A DNA stretch of 64,000 nucleotides from Rhexocercosporidium sp. MPI-PUGE-AT-0058 (GCA_020746875.1 JAGTJL010000001.1:2170001-2234000), one strand, 5' to 3'; shown: positions 11,999 through 24,800, numbered from the stretch's first letter. Numbers and translations are program-made. The notes: a model not told the origin generated them from the sequence alone.

Positions 11999-13940
11999 TT
12001 TGATGGTGACGGAGGTGGGGGTTGTTCGTTGTTGGAGTAAGAAATGAATTGATTTGCGAGGAGCCTTGATATTATTCAGATGAGTTGAGAGTGACGATCT
12101 TTTCAAAACCTTCATAGACTGAGGTTGAGTTAATGTTTTGTAGTTCAGATAAAGCTGAGGCGGGGCAAGACTGCAGTGCTGACGTTCAGCCCCGTACTAT
12201 ACCCCACACGACTTGGCTTCTATATTTACGTTACAATAAAATATCCTAGCTCGTAGTAGATCTCGGTAACTGCTTCTAGTAGGAACATTAGAACTTATTT
12301 AGCCTAGAGATTTGTCTCTTCATACTTAGGTAAGCTTTCCTCTCTCATCTAAGGTCTCAGCACGTACGCTAATTATTGTCTATCCCTTCTATCTCTATAT
12401 TTTTTCACCCGCGACTAGTTCAGTCCTGCCACTGCAGACTATCTGCATCTCGACTTATCTGACGCAGGATTGATGGCATCTGTCAACACTTCCCTCGAAA
12501 CCAGTAGCAATACCAAGTCTACTGCTGCAGGGTCCTGCTTACTTCTCATGAGTGGAAAGACCGGGCGGCTGCCAGCCGAGATAGCATGTCGGCTCGAAGA
12601 CACAACAATACAGTCTGATTGCTAAGGTAGTCAAGCAAAGACAAGCCAAAAGATGCCCATATTGACAAAATTTGTCAACTGCAGAATCATGATCGCACCT
12701 GTGGCTGGTCCAAGCTAGACTGCCATAGACTTGAACAATCTTGCCTCTCAGCGGAACTGATGTCTTTACGAATATATTCTCGCAATACTCGGGCTCGGGA
12801 ATTCGTGATGGTTTTGAGGAATGTTGCGAGTGAGGAGAAAGTGTATGCGCGGATAGGGGTTGCAGAGCGTCCTAGTGAAGAGTTCTGGTTACGTCCCGAG
12901 TCCTTGAACCAAGGGTTATCAAGATTGTATGATCCTAAAAATCGAACAAGGCCAGGTGATGCTAAACAAAATAATCTCCTACTAGCACTGAGAGCCCCTA
13001 GCTAATCACTCAATATAATTGCTTCCAGAGTATGTACGCGAGACAAAACAAGGGGTTAAGCTCCTCAAAAGTACGTGTATAAGCACGAATGGTTCAAAAG
13101 ACAACCAACCCACTATCCGAAACTTTGACTTCATCGACGAGATATGCTGCGACTAATCAGGTATGATTGCGCCGCCATGGTGGACTGTTACTAACATTAT
13201 ATCCGATAGTCTCAGCCCCGTGGCTTGATCAGAATAGGGTTGAGACTCCACGGACGGTCCCATACTTCTCATCTTGTGTATCACCACTTGACTAGAAATT
13301 CTTAAAAACGAGAAGAGTCTATTACTATGTGCTACTAATTAGCATAAAATACCTAACGGAAAAATTCATGTGGGCTCGGATGCACCACGCGATGTTGTCA
13401 GCGTCACAGCATCGATCAACGTAACATTCAACCGATGAGAGCTCGACTTACCGAAAAAAAGCAGTGACCCTTCTCCCTGTGGGTACCTGCATCAAAAGCA
13501 AATTTGCAAAAGACAACAATACACGGAAAATCCCACAAGCTGAAAAATCGGGACGACGTGTCGATATTGTGGCGTCCAGTAGCCAAGTCTAGGAATGCTT
13601 CGCTAGACATAAGCTTCTGGTATCTCCGACGCCGTGCACCAACCTTGCAGCGATATCGTTGCCGCTTCCCTCTTTCGATATATTGACAGTAACTTTTGGG
13701 CGTCTGCTTTGTTGTTTCTTTGGATGGTACAAAAGGAGCTGAGAGCTGTGGCTTCCACAATCTTTGACCACGAAGGTGGTGAAAATGCGATTAACTAAGT
13801 TAGGATTATGCGCTGTCCCTGGGACTTAGCTATAAATGCGGTTCTCCCTCGATTATTGTTCATTGCATCACATCGAACCCGGGGTCTTAACCGTCTCCTG
13901 CTTTGTTCTCGTCTAATTCTCACCCCCGCACAATTGTAAC
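11999..13940. other. Long intergenic region with possible gene relic
   Basis: About 1.9 kb. Short open stretches occur at 12473-12623 and 12760-13005 on the plus strand. The latter (KVYARIGVAERPSEEFW) vaguely resembles the C-terminal part of HET-domain proteins, but no HET core is present, so I do not call a gene. The last 110 bp are the promoter of the beta-helix gene. Confidence 0.4.
13831..13836 (+). promoter_or_regulatory. TATA box of the beta-helix protein gene
   Basis: TATAAA within gctataaatgcgg, about 105 bp before the ATG at 13941, followed by a pyrimidine-rich leader. A canonical placement for a strongly regulated fungal secreted-protein gene. Confidence 0.5.
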
Positions 13941-15050
13941 ATGAAGATCTCTACAACCACAGCAGTGCTCGGCCTACTGGGCCTTGCATCTGGGAGAACT
14001 ATCACCGTCACCAAAACAGGCGGCTTAACGATCCAACAAGCCATCGAAAAAGCTCACCCCGGAGACAAGATCGTCGTCGAAAAAGGCGAATACAACGAGC
14101 AACTGACCATCTCGAAAGGACTATCACTCGTCGGCCACGAAGCTACACTTTCCCCTCCCAGCACCGCCGTCAACAACACTTGTTCCGGTCTCGCAGGACC
14201 AGCACTCAATCTCGACCCAGAACACACCCCCAACATCCCCAGCGAGGCAGGTATCTGTATCACAGGCACCGGGGTTCATCTCGACGACTTTCCCGGCCGC
14301 GAGCATCGCAAGTTCCAATCTGTAGACAGCAGCGTGAAAGGTGTGATAGTCACCGGCTTCACCGTCAAAGACTTCTCTGGCATCGGCATCGCTGTCGTCG
14401 GCGCACGCGACACTGTCGTCTCTGGAAACACACTCATCAACCATAACTGGTATGGTATGCTGGCAGTTGGATCCGTCAACACCGAGTTCAAGAAAAATGG
14501 CGTCGTTTCTACGCCCCTTGAGAACCCCAGCATCCGCCTCATCGGTATCTGCATGGATGATAAGAATCCTGCGAGTGTTCATGATAATGACATCGATGGG
14601 TACTGGCTTGGTCTCTGCGTCCAGACGAGCGGGATGAACGTCTACAAGAATAAAGTACACAATACTTGTATTGGCGCTTTTGTCGACCCTGGCGTCGATG
14701 GAGCTAAAGTACACGATAATGAAATTTCTCATGTTGGCGCCAACTGCAAGGACAATGGTATTTTCGGTAATGCGCCGGGATACCAGTTCAGCTTTGGCAT
14801 TGGTATATTCGGAGCGAGGAATACGCAAGTGAAGAATAATGTCATCACAGATATGCATCGGTATGGCGTTTGGATCTTGGATCAGAATGGACTTGCCAGC
14901 GGGAATGTGATTGAGAAGAATACTATCAATACGCTGTCTAGTCCGGTGGATCCAGAAGATATTGACATTGAGAATGATTCTGCTGGGAAAGGGAATGTGG
15001 TGAAGAAGAATAACGTTTGTGTCACTTCGTTTCCGGCTGGGCTATGCTAG
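13941..15050 (+). CDS. Secreted right-handed parallel beta-helix protein
   Basis: Single-exon gene, 369 aa. The signal peptide MKISTTTAVLGLLGLASG is followed by a region typical of CASH/NosD-type or pectate-lyase-like beta-helices: TIQQAIEKAHPGDKIVVEKG, then repeated turns with NT/NN-like motifs (VVSGNTLINHNWYGMLAVGS, KVHDNEISHVGANCKDNG, QVKNNVITDMHRYGVWILD, NVIEKNTINTL). These regular rungs of about 22-25 residues are visible directly. Such proteins bind or cleave polysaccharides, so a wall or plant-polymer substrate is likely, but no catalytic set of a named lyase family can be read with certainty. It has its own TATA box and sits alone. Confidence 0.85.
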   Translation: MKISTTTAVLGLLGLASGRTITVTKTGGLTIQQAIEKAHPGDKIVVEKGEYNEQLTISKGLSLVGHEATLSPPSTAVNNTCSGLAGPALNLDPEHTPNIPSEAGICITGTGVHLDDFPGREHRKFQSVDSSVKGVIVTGFTVKDFSGIGIAVVGARDTVVSGNTLINHNWYGMLAVGSVNTEFKKNGVVSTPLENPSIRLIGICMDDKNPASVHDNDIDGYWLGLCVQTSGMNVYKNKVHNTCIGAFVDPGVDGAKVHDNEISHVGANCKDNGIFGNAPGYQFSFGIGIFGARNTQVKNNVITDMHRYGVWILDQNGLASGNVIEKNTINTLSSPVDPEDIDIENDSAGKGNVVKKNNVCVTSFPAGLC

Positions 15051-16097
15051 TGAGAGGTTTGAGAGAGATAGCTGTGTGTATTTGAGTGGTCGTAGTATAT
15101 TTCCTGTCCTAAATTCACGCCATTTGGACCTGAGTGGTCCCCGTTTGATGAATTTGTTATCTGAGTGAGCAGTCATCATGCAAGTGGTCGTTCTCAAAAT
15201 AAGTCCTATGCAGTGCTTGAATACCACGACTGATCATGGATAAGCCTCCTAATTTCATTATGTACAGCTGTCTGCGAGTCAGCTCGCGTCAATCTTGAGA
15301 ATTGATTAGATCAACAGATGTAATCAATTGTTGAAATCAAACTCAGTGTCTCAAGCGCGGCAATTGACATTCATTCTTGCGTAGAGAGAGTCGCAAGTCG
15401 AACATAAAACATCGGCAAAGTCATGCACATTGATCATAGTTCGTTCTGAATTGAATGAGGTGAAGATAGTAATTGTTGATATCGTCTCGCTAGTTTAAGC
15501 AAGCGAGAAAGGATATGGAGCAGGCGAGAACCTACGACTTTCTCGAAACAAGAACATTGGTGTAATCCTGGAGCACGACCTAGCCGAGACCAATTAAGTC
15601 ACTACCGAAGCTTTCTGTGACAAAACAGAGATAGCTAGCAGACCTTGTTAGAACGTTCGTCGACAACTTCTTGATACCTATCCCTTCTTCACTCACGTGA
15701 TGAGGAAACCCAAGCGGGCCGAAAAGCGCCGGAAGGCTAAACTGCCCGAAGCTCTGCCTTTAACCCCACCATGATCTCAACTTCACTCTATCAATTCACT
15801 ATTGCAGCAGCCAGGCGCCCGCTGTTATGAAATTACTTTACCCTCACGACAGTACAAGATCATCTTCTCACCTCAGCTTTTACAAATCGTCAATATCACC
15901 AAACATCCATCACTAGTGACGATCAATCGCCTCACCAAGTCTGGACACCAAACAGGACCCTGCTTCTGTCCCGTCCCGCAGCTTGACATCACCGCCGCTG
16001 CCAGCTCCCGTCTCTTCGCACGGCAGGGCACATCGTCGCATCATACCTGCCATATTTCATATAATCCTCCGAGCACCCGATGTAAAAACCATACGCC
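15051..16097. other. Intergenic
   Basis: About 1 kb separating two plus-strand genes. The part after 15800 is pyrimidine-rich and A/C-rich, as expected for a promoter and 5' leader of the downstream gene. ORFs here overlap the leader and lack support. Confidence 0.5.
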
Positions 16098-17240
16098 ATG
16101 TCCTCATTCCCACCCTCCCACTATCTCTCGGCAGCCTCAACCTCCCCTCACCACACTACCAATTCCCCCAAACGCAAACGCGGCCTCCCAGCTATATCTA
16201 CTATCCCACCAACACCACCGCGCTCCTCGCCCGCACCAGACAACGACGACGATATGCGCCTCAGCACGACCATACCAGGCGTGACAGTCATTAGGCATGA
16301 AGAAGAGAGGGAAGCAGGCGCAAGCAGTCCGCGCACGAAAGTAGCGTATAACTTCCAAGGACTACGTTTAGAAGACGCAGGTTCAGTCGCGAAGTTTAAT
16401 CTTGATGGACCTGCGCCGAATAAGAAATCTGCGGGGGCTTTTGGAGTGGATGCGGCGTTTGATGATGAGGTTCCTGGAGATGTGGATTTGCACATGGATG
16501 GGGATGGGAGTGGGGATAGAGAGGAAGACCAGCAAGTCGCGAGGAAGAAGGTTAAGATTGTGAGGCAGAAGAAGAGGGTTGAAGTTCCGGAGACGCCGCA
16601 AACCAAGCATGTGGGCGTTGGGAGGAGGAGGGATGAGGAGGGGAAATTTGGAATATTTATTGGGGAGGAGCGGACGGTTGATCCGGCGATTGAGAGGGCG
16701 GCAAGGGGAGTGACATTGAGCAATAGTGTGGATGAGATGGTTTTTACGAGTGGGAGTCGAGGGTTAGGGGTTGGGGTTTCAGGTGGGGAGGGGGGATTGG
16801 GAAGCTCGTATCCTTCGATTAACAGATTGGCGCAATCGAAATCGAGAAAGAAGAGAGTGGGCACACCACCGCCGAGCGGAAGTTTCGACGAGGCAGAGGT
16901 AGAGGGAGAGGCTATGGATGAACAGGGGAATGGAGAACAGTCGTTGACGTGGCATGATGATGAGATCACAGGCCATAATCCAACGGATCCAGACGATGAC
17001 GGAGAGGGCATCAATGGTATTGGTTTCCGACCTACGCCCGCGGAAGCTTATGCTAGGACGCAGAAGAGGAGACAGCAGATGGCGGAGTATAGGAATAGAG
17101 AGGCGAGAGAAGCCAGGAAAATGAGGAGTGAGAGGCGGAGGGGGAGTGAGATGTCAAAAGCGAGTAAAGAGGAGCAGGAGACTGCTAGGAGGGTGAGGTT
17201 TATGGAGGCGGAGGCCAAGACTGTTGTCTCGACTTCGTAG
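16098..17240 (+). CDS. Hypothetical acidic, largely disordered nuclear-like protein
   Basis: Single exon, 380 aa, function unknown. The N-terminus is Ser/Pro-rich with a basic NSPKRKRGLP patch that could be a nuclear localisation signal. Other basic clusters are KKVKIVRQKKRVE and KSRKKRVGTPPPSG. A more ordered segment near the end (SLTWHDDEITGHNPTDPDDD, GINGIGFRPTPAEAYARTQK) leads to a charged helix rich in Arg/Glu (REAREARKMRSERRR). The middle is Gly- and acid-rich. The codon pattern and lack of stops support a real gene; the 288-aa ORF on the opposite strand is a shadow. A nuclear or ribonucleoprotein role is only an inference. Confidence 0.75.
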   Translation: MSSFPPSHYLSAASTSPHHTTNSPKRKRGLPAISTIPPTPPRSSPAPDNDDDMRLSTTIPGVTVIRHEEEREAGASSPRTKVAYNFQGLRLEDAGSVAKFNLDGPAPNKKSAGAFGVDAAFDDEVPGDVDLHMDGDGSGDREEDQQVARKKVKIVRQKKRVEVPETPQTKHVGVGRRRDEEGKFGIFIGEERTVDPAIERAARGVTLSNSVDEMVFTSGSRGLGVGVSGGEGGLGSSYPSINRLAQSKSRKKRVGTPPPSGSFDEAEVEGEAMDEQGNGEQSLTWHDDEITGHNPTDPDDDGEGINGIGFRPTPAEAYARTQKRRQQMAEYRNREAREARKMRSERRRGSEMSKASKEEQETARRVRFMEAEAKTVVSTS

Positions 17241-17554
17241 TGATGGTTTAAACATGCGAATTGGGAATGGGATCCGCGTAGGACATGTTACAGAGCTCGA
17301 CTTTTTGCTTTGTTGGAAATTGCAGAGACCAATTTGTTGGTCGAGAAGCGAGGCGTTGTTTTGGTTCAAAGTCTGTATTCAGACGGGATGAATGGGTGCA
17401 ACGGCGATTGCAAGGTGTATCTTATATACAGCGGATATCTACTACGCGATCGGTTCATATACAAAATCATAATACATAAAGTAGTACATTCCTGCTCTTC
17501 TTCTGTCTTCGCATACACTTTTCCGCTTTCCTCCCTTCCCCTAAACCGCCCAAA
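17241..17554. other. Intergenic between convergent genes
   Basis: 3' flanks of the disordered-protein gene and COX20. No feature recognised. Confidence 0.5.
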
Positions 17555-18342
17555 CTACCAAACCTTCCACCAACTCTTCCTCCTCTCCTCCTCGGCCCTT
17601 TTATCTGTTTCCTCCTTCGCCCTCCTCCTCTCCTCCCTCTTTATCTTCGCAGCAGCTTCCTTCTCGGCTTTCTTGCGGTCGATGATCTCGACTGCGCGCT
17701 TCATGTGTTGGCGCTCTAAGCGGCGTCTGTAGAGGCAGAACTCATAATTGGCGAAAGAGGCAAAGACGAACGTTCCTACTGCCCAGTTGGCTGCTTTGGG
17801 TATTGGAGCTATGGGATGTTAGTTGTTGCAAATGGATGGAGATGTTTCTCTAAGTGCAAGCAGTTGCAACATGATTCCAAGACTTCAATACCACTTGATA
17901 GAACTCAAGATCCCTCTGGTCAATTGAACCAATGGGAAACAGAACATGCTGGAATACAGACAGAAACAAACGCATGATTCGAGGGATAGGAGAGGGTACA
18001 CCCACCACCCCAAAGCGCCCTCACACCACCGACCCCAAATGCCCCTCCAATACCCATCAACAGACTCTCCCTCACACACGGATACATATGCACTTGCTTG
18101 AAATCCTGCACCCTCACTGTCTTAATCGCGCTCGCCAACGTCGGCGCCTCCTTCTGTCCCCCCGCCGTATTCTGCCCCGAGCCTTCTGGTAATGCATTCG
18201 CGGATGCGGGCGGCGCGTTGAAGACTTCGTAGACTTTGGGGGAAGAGGAGGATATGTGCTCTGGGGGTGAGGTGGCGCCTGGTGGTGGACCACGAGGGGG
18301 ACTCGGGGTAGGGGATGAGGAGTCTCTGGTGTCGCCGGCCAT
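17555..18342 (-). CDS. COX20: Cytochrome c oxidase assembly factor COX20 (FAM36A family)
   Basis: Mitochondrial inner-membrane chaperone that stabilises newly made Cox2 during complex IV assembly. Exons 18342-18006 and 17808-17555 give 196 aa; the intron begins GTGGGT and ends CATAG. The N-terminus is Pro/Ser-rich. The core reads TVRVQDFKQVHMYPCVRESL, LLMGIGGAFGVGGVRALWG, then after the intron ANWAVGTFVFASFANYEFC. This is the family pattern: DFKxVHxxPCxR followed by two membrane hairpin helices. A charged C-terminal helix (KRAVEIIDRKKAEKEAAAK) ends in WWKVW. It is divergent from POL2 across 494 bp. Confidence 0.9.
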
Positions 18343-18836
18343 CTTTGTGGAGTGGTGATATAATGTTTGCTTGCAGGGTAAATATAAGGATGGAGGAGCT
18401 GTGCTGGGTGAGTGAGTGGTGGAGCGATGTCAATGTGCATCGAGAGACTTCCTGGCTGCCGCTCTTAGTGCGAGGCTGAAAATCTACATGCAAGGCTGAG
18501 AGTTCAGGGGGTTCTCGGTTAGATTGTTTAAGTGGTAGAACGCGACTTTGAATCTCACGCGTACCGCGATTTCTCTACGCGCTCGGCCTGGGCTTTGGGA
18601 ACTCCATCCATATTCAAACTTCATAGCACCACATCCCACCTCAATACTGCCAACTCAAGGCCCGTCCTTTAGATACCGGGAATTGGATTTCCAATTGCAG
18701 ATTTTAATTGAAGTTGCAAATTACAAAGAATCCATCCCATGCCAATTCTTTAACTAGAATTGCGCCCCTATCCTCCTACAACCTCTCTACCCACGCCTCG
18801 CCACCCACGCAGTCCTAAACTGCGAATACCCTCACC
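18343..18836. promoter_or_regulatory. Bidirectional promoter region COX20/POL2
   Basis: The 494 bp between two divergent starts contain three ACGCG cores in 43 bp, listed separately. No gene fits; the weak tRNA-like segment near 18512-18560 lacks a T arm. Confidence 0.5.
18540..18582 (+). promoter_or_regulatory. Cluster of three ACGCG (MCB-like) sites upstream of POL2
   Basis: ACGCGA at 18540-18545, ACGCGT at 18557-18562 and ACGCGC at 18577-18582, about 255-300 bp before the POL2 start. ACGCGT is the MluI cell-cycle box bound by MBF in yeasts and it drives G1/S expression of replication genes, including DNA polymerases. The sites are seen directly; MBF control in this species is inference. 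Confidence 0.5.
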
Positions 18837-21800
18837 ATGCCCGGCGGCCCACGAATGCCCAAGAATGGCTACCGCCGCGGCGGAAAGCAAGCCTACCACG
18901 GCCCACGAAAAGCAAAGACATTCACAGCATCCAAAGGCAACGAAGCGACCTCGTCGGACGAAAAGCGAGAAGCTACCCGCCTCGCCCACTCCATAGACGA
19001 AGCGCAGGGCTTCGCACGCTACGAGTCCGGAAAGAAGAAGACGGGTTGGCTGGTCAATGTCAAAGCTACCTCTGTAGAAGACCCGAAGATCGCGGATGGG
19101 CGCGCGGCGCTGGATTGTTACTTCCTGGAGGATGATGGGGGAACGTTCAAGGCAACGCTGGAATATGATCCATATTTCCTGGTGGCTGTTAAGAGGGGTC
19201 ATGAGGCGGAGGCGGAGGAGTGGTTGAAGAGAGCACCTGGTGGAGGGGTGGTCAAGAGTTTGAAGAAGGTCGAGAAGGAGGATCTGCAGATGCCGAATCA
19301 TCTTCTGGGCTATAGACGCACGTTCTTTGAGCTGCGCTTTGCGAACGTGAGTGATCTGCTTGCGGCTAGGAGGGATATCATGCCCATTGCGGAGAAGAAC
19401 AAGAAGAATATGAATGCGATGGATACGTATGCTGAGGTTGCTAGGTATGTTTCCTTCGCTGTGAAACTTTGCTGTGGAGAAGGCTTAGTGAAGGGCTGCT
19501 TTGGAGAGTGACTGATGAGAAATAGTGCAAATGCTGGCTTTGACCTCTTTGATGATGACCGAGATGACGAACGACGACTTAATGTTTCTGTGGCCGATGC
19601 GAGCGATTTCATTGTGGATATTAGAGAATGGGATGTACCATATCATGTACGGGTAATGATAGATTTGGGTATATTTCCTTCTAAGTTCCACCTCTCGAAC
19701 CATGGCTAAGTTATGCAGATATACGGACGGGGAAATGGTACTCGGTCGAGGCGAAACACGGCGTTACAACCATGAAATGTTTAGAGGAGCGGCTGGAGCG
19801 TGCGGACCCAGTGGTTATGGCATACGACATTGAGACGACGAAATTGCCTCTGAAATTCCCGGACGCAACTATCGATCAGATTATGATGATATCGTACATG
19901 ATCGACGGCCAGGGTTTTCTCATTACGAATCGAGAGATCGTTTCAGAGGATATCGAAGATTTCGAATATACGCCCAAACCGGAATACGAGGGCCCCTTTA
20001 TGATTTTCAACGAACCAGATGAGAAGGCTGTTATTGAAAGATTCTTTTTACATATCAAAGAGGCCAGACCGACAGTTATTGCAACTTACAACGGAGACTT
20101 TTTCGACTGGCCTTTCGTGGACGCCAGAGCTAGTGTCAATGGCATTGATATGTACCAGGAAATCGGATGGAGGAAAGGACCAGAAGATCAGTACTGCTGC
20201 GACTACAGTGCTCATATGGATTGTTTTCATTGGGTCAATCGAGACAGTTATCTACCTCAGGGAAGTCGAGGTCTGAAAGCCGTTACGACAGCCAAACTTG
20301 GATACGACCCGGACGAAATCGACCCCGAGTTGATGTTACGGTATGCGAGCGAGAAGCCCCAGGTACTGTCCGAGTACTCGGTATCTGATGCCGTAGCGAC
20401 GTACTACCTGTACATGAAATACGTACATCCCTTCATTTTCTCGCTGTGTACGATTATTCCTCTTGGGCCGGATGCTGTTCTGAGGAAAGGAACGGGAACT
20501 CTTTGCGAAATGCTTCTCATGGTGCAGGCATACCAGAAAGAAATTGTCCTACCGAACAAGCACGTTTCGCCAAAGGAAGCTTTCTGGGATGGCCATTTAC
20601 TGGAGTCCGAGACTTATGTTGGAGGTCACGTCGAGAGTATTGAAGCGGGAGTTTTTCGTGCCGATATCCCTGTCAATTTCGCTGTTGATACTACGGCCAT
20701 CGATGAACTCCTCGTGGATCTGGATGCTGCACTTAAATTCAGTATCACGGTCGAAGAGAAGAAGTCGCTTGATGATGTTACGAATTATGACGAGATCAAA
20801 CAGCAAATTGCTGATCGGCTACATAGTCTGAAGAAAACTGCGAATCGAAGCGAGCGGCCCCTGATTTACCATTTGGATGTTGCATCTATGTATCCCAACA
20901 TCATGACAACGAATCGACTGCAGCCAGATTCCATGATCGAGGAAGCGGATTGTGCGGCTTGCGATTTCAACAGACCTGGAAAGACCTGCGATCGGCGGAT
21001 GCCCTGGGCTTGGAGAGGAGAATATCTGCCTGCCAAGCGAGACGAGTACAACATGATTCGGCATTCACTCGAGAACGAAAGGTTTCCCGGCAAGTGGCCG
21101 AACAGCCCGACCAGGACGTTCCAGGACCTTTCGCCTGATGAGCAGTCTACCCTGGTACGGAAACGCTTGCAAGTCTACAGTCAGAAGATCTACCACAAGA
21201 TCCATGAGTCGAAGACGATTGAGCGAGAAGCAATTATCTGCCAGCGAGAGAATCCCTTTTACATCGACACTGTCTCGGAATTCAGAGATCGTCGGTATGA
21301 TTATAAGGGAAAGCAGAAACTCTGGAAGGGCAAGACGGAAGCCATGAAAGCCGCAGGTGCATCGTCTGCTGAAATTGAAAGTGGTAAGAAGATGATCGTG
21401 CTGTTTGACTCGCTGCAACTGGCCCACAAGGTCATTCTGAACTCCTTTTATGGATACGTCATGCGAAAGGGTTCGCGATGGTATTCTATGGAGATGGCTG
21501 GTGTCACTTGTCTTACTGGTGCCCACATCATTCAAATGGCCCGTCAGCTTGTAGAGCGGATTGGTCGACCTCTGGAACTCGACACCGATGGTATTTGGTG
21601 CATGTTGCCCGCCACTTTCCCCGAAAACTATGGGTTTACTCTCAAAAACGGCAAGAAACTCGCTATCTCATATCCTTGCGTCATGTTAAATCATCTCGTC
21701 CATGCCAAGTTCACAAATCATCAATACCAAACTCTCAAAGACCCAAAGACTTTCCGATACGAAACGCACAGCGACAATTCCATTTTCTTCGAAGTCGACG

Positions 21801-24800
21801 GCCCGTACCGTGCCATGATTCTGCCTACATCCAAGGAAGAGGACAAGAATTTGAAGAAGCGTTATGCGGTTTTCAACGACGATGGCAGTCTAGCAGAACT
21901 TAAGGGGTTCGAGGTCAAGCGAAGAGGAGAGCTGAAACTCATCAAAATCTTCCAACAGCAGATCTTCAAGTTTTTCTTGGAAGGCACGACTTTGACGGAG
22001 ACTTACACTGCTGTGGCGAAAGTTGCGAATCAATGGCTGGATGTGCTGCACTCAAAAGGTGAGACACTAGCTGATGAGGAGCTGATTGATCTCATTTGCG
22101 AAAATCGAAGTATGTCCAAGACACTGGAGGAATACGGAACCCAGAAGTCGACCTCGATTACTACAGCGAAACGACTTGCCGACTTTTTGGGCGAGCAGAT
22201 GGTTAAAGATAAGGGGTTGAACTGCAAATACATTATTTGCTCAAGGCCCAAAAATGCACCTGTCACTGAGCGTGCTATTCCCGTGGCCATTTTCTCCGCG
22301 GAAACGACAGTTAAGCGATACTTCCTTCGAAAATGGCTGAAGGAAGATCCAGCGAATATGGATCCTAGAGCACTTCTGGATTGGGATTACTACCTCGAGC
22401 GTCTTGGTTCCGTCATTCAGAAACTTATCACGATCCCAGCTGCATTGCAGAAAGTCCGGAACCCCGTCCCCAGAGTCCCCCATCCGGAGTGGTTACAAAG
22501 AAGGATCAATGTCAAGGAAGACAAACTGAAGCAGAAGAAGATGACGGATCTCTTCAAGTCCGCTCCCCTGGACGAGATCACCAATTTAATGGATCCCCGA
22601 GCCGCAGATATGGAAGATTATGGTGTCAAGCTGTTGAAGCCCAAAGCGCTTGGAACACAACTCTCACAAGCGACACAGAAATCTCAGAAGCGGAAATCGC
22701 CAGAACCAGCTGTTGCTGTATCGATCAATCCGTACGCTGCGCTGCCTGAGAAGATGCCTGTCCCGACGGAAGACTATGAGGGTTTCCTCGAGTACCAGAA
22801 ACAGAAGTGGAAGATTCAAAAACAGGCTCGACTTCGACGGAGACATCTTTTCGGAGAGTCTCGCGTCAGTGCTCAAAACAACATCGGAGCCACGTTCCAG
22901 AACCAGGCCGAGATCACATATAAGAGCACTTGGCAAGTTCTTCAGTTGAGAGCAACGACTAGTCCTGGTGTTGTACTGGCATTCGTACTCATTGACTCGA
23001 AGATTCATACATTGAAGGTCAATGTTCCTCGACAGGTATTCCTCAACTTGAAGGGTAGAGAACTTCCGGACATCGAGGTCGATGGGTGCGAGGCTCAGAA
23101 AGTCACTCACACGCTCCCAAATGGACATCCATCTGTGCATCTTTTCAAGCTTACTATGCCAGAAAGTGTTTACGTGAACGATGCGCAGAAATTATCGCTC
23201 TTGTTCAATCATCCCAGTGTCGAAGGTGTCTACGAGAAGCAAGTCCCACTGAGCATTAGAGCTGTGCTTCAGCTTGGCAGCCTCTGCACTTTCGACGAGA
23301 CTCAGCCAGGTGTTCTTGGAAAGGGTTTGGAATCCGGTTTTGATCTTTCTGGACTCCGACGTGCTGTCTCGAAAAACCCGTACCTCACACAGTCGCCTAT
23401 GGCCTACCTGTATCTCTACCACGTCGTTGCTGGTGATCGCCAAGTCTTCGCCTTATTCTCGTCGGCCAAAGAACAAGCCCATATTATCATTCTTCAGAAA
23501 TCGAAGGACTCCGCTCAGGACCTACCTAACATTGGAAAAATTTACGGCGATATGCTGGCGCGGAGAGAACAGGAAGCTGACGGTCAGGAATGGCAGACTT
23601 GCTTCGCATATCAAGAGAAGCTACAGTTTAAGACCAGCCAGGTTACCACTCGAAGGAAAGCTCTGCTAGAAGTTGGCGACATTGTCAAGAAGATGCGCAA
23701 CGATGAGTCGAAACCATTGATGCTCATCGTCCAATCTCCACAACGACGCATGCTTACCCACGATGTTCCTATTCTGGCAGATTTCCCTGTGTTGCCATTG
23801 AAATACGACATCGCGGATAGCAATTTGCCTCCGCTGGGGTGGCAGGCTTTCGTTGCAAAACGACTAGTCAACCATTATCTTAGTCTTGGGTCTTGGATCT
23901 TGCATCTTACTGAGCTTGCAAGGTATGGTGATATCCCACTTTGCAACCTTGAGAGAGATGATCCTAGATTCCTGATCGATGTCGCATACGCGAGACGTCT
24001 GCAGAAGAACAATGTTGTCTTATGGTGGTCTGGAGGTCCGAGACCAGATCATGCCGGGTATGAGCAAGATGATGTTCTTGGGCCTCTGGAGACTGTTCAG
24101 ATGCCTTCCGTCAATAACCCTGGGACCTACCCCTCCGTCTGCATTGAGATCGATGTACGCAACCTGGCTATCAACACAATTCTCACTTCGTCACTTATCA
24201 ATGAGCTTGAGGGAAGTGATTCAATTTCATTCAACCCTGCAGCACCACAAGACGACTCGCCTAGCGATGGCACGAACGTACTATACTCAGATAACGCCTT
24301 CGCAACAGCAGGTGTCACTGTTCTCCGCGAGATGGTCAAAGCCTGGTGGACTGAAGCATGCAAGGGAAGCAGCATGGCGGACATCATGGTTCAGCACCTC
24401 GTTAGATGGGTTGAGAACCCAGACTCTTTTCTCTACGACCGCTCTCTCCACTATTACGTGCAGATGATGTCCCGGAAAGCTTTCCAACAACTTATGACTG
24501 ACTTCCGACGTGTCGGCTCACATGTTGTCTTCGCCTCTTCCAATCGCCTTCTGCTCCAAACAACCAAATCCGAAGTCGGCAACGCCTACGCCTACAGTCA
24601 ATACATTCTCAAATCCATCAAAGCCAAGCCACTCTTCCATTTCCTGGACTTGGAAATCAAGGAATACTGGGATTACCTAGTCTGGTACGATGAGTTCAAC
24701 TACGGCGGTAAAGCAACCACAGAAGTCGTCGAAGCCGAGAACCAGACTTTGGATTGCATTATGCACTGGCAGCTCAGTAAATTCCTGCCCGTGCCCCTCC

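Noticed and set aside
12760..13005. HET-protein C-terminal relic
   Set aside because: Only a vague likeness over about 20 residues; no HET core or other exon found upstream.
14124..14858. 244-aa ORF antisense to the beta-helix gene
   Set aside because: Fully overlaps a convincing secreted-protein gene. The antisense frame has no domain or start context and is a codon-bias shadow.
16148..17014. 288-aa Ser/Pro-rich ORF antisense to the disordered protein
   Set aside because: A shadow of biased codons; no splice or promoter signals.
18512..18600. tRNA-Gln-like segment (actttgaatc loop, agtggtagaacgc D-arm-like)
   Set aside because: The anticodon stem does not pair and there is no GGTTC-type T arm, so it is not a tRNA. 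The ACGCG sites explain part of the sequence better.
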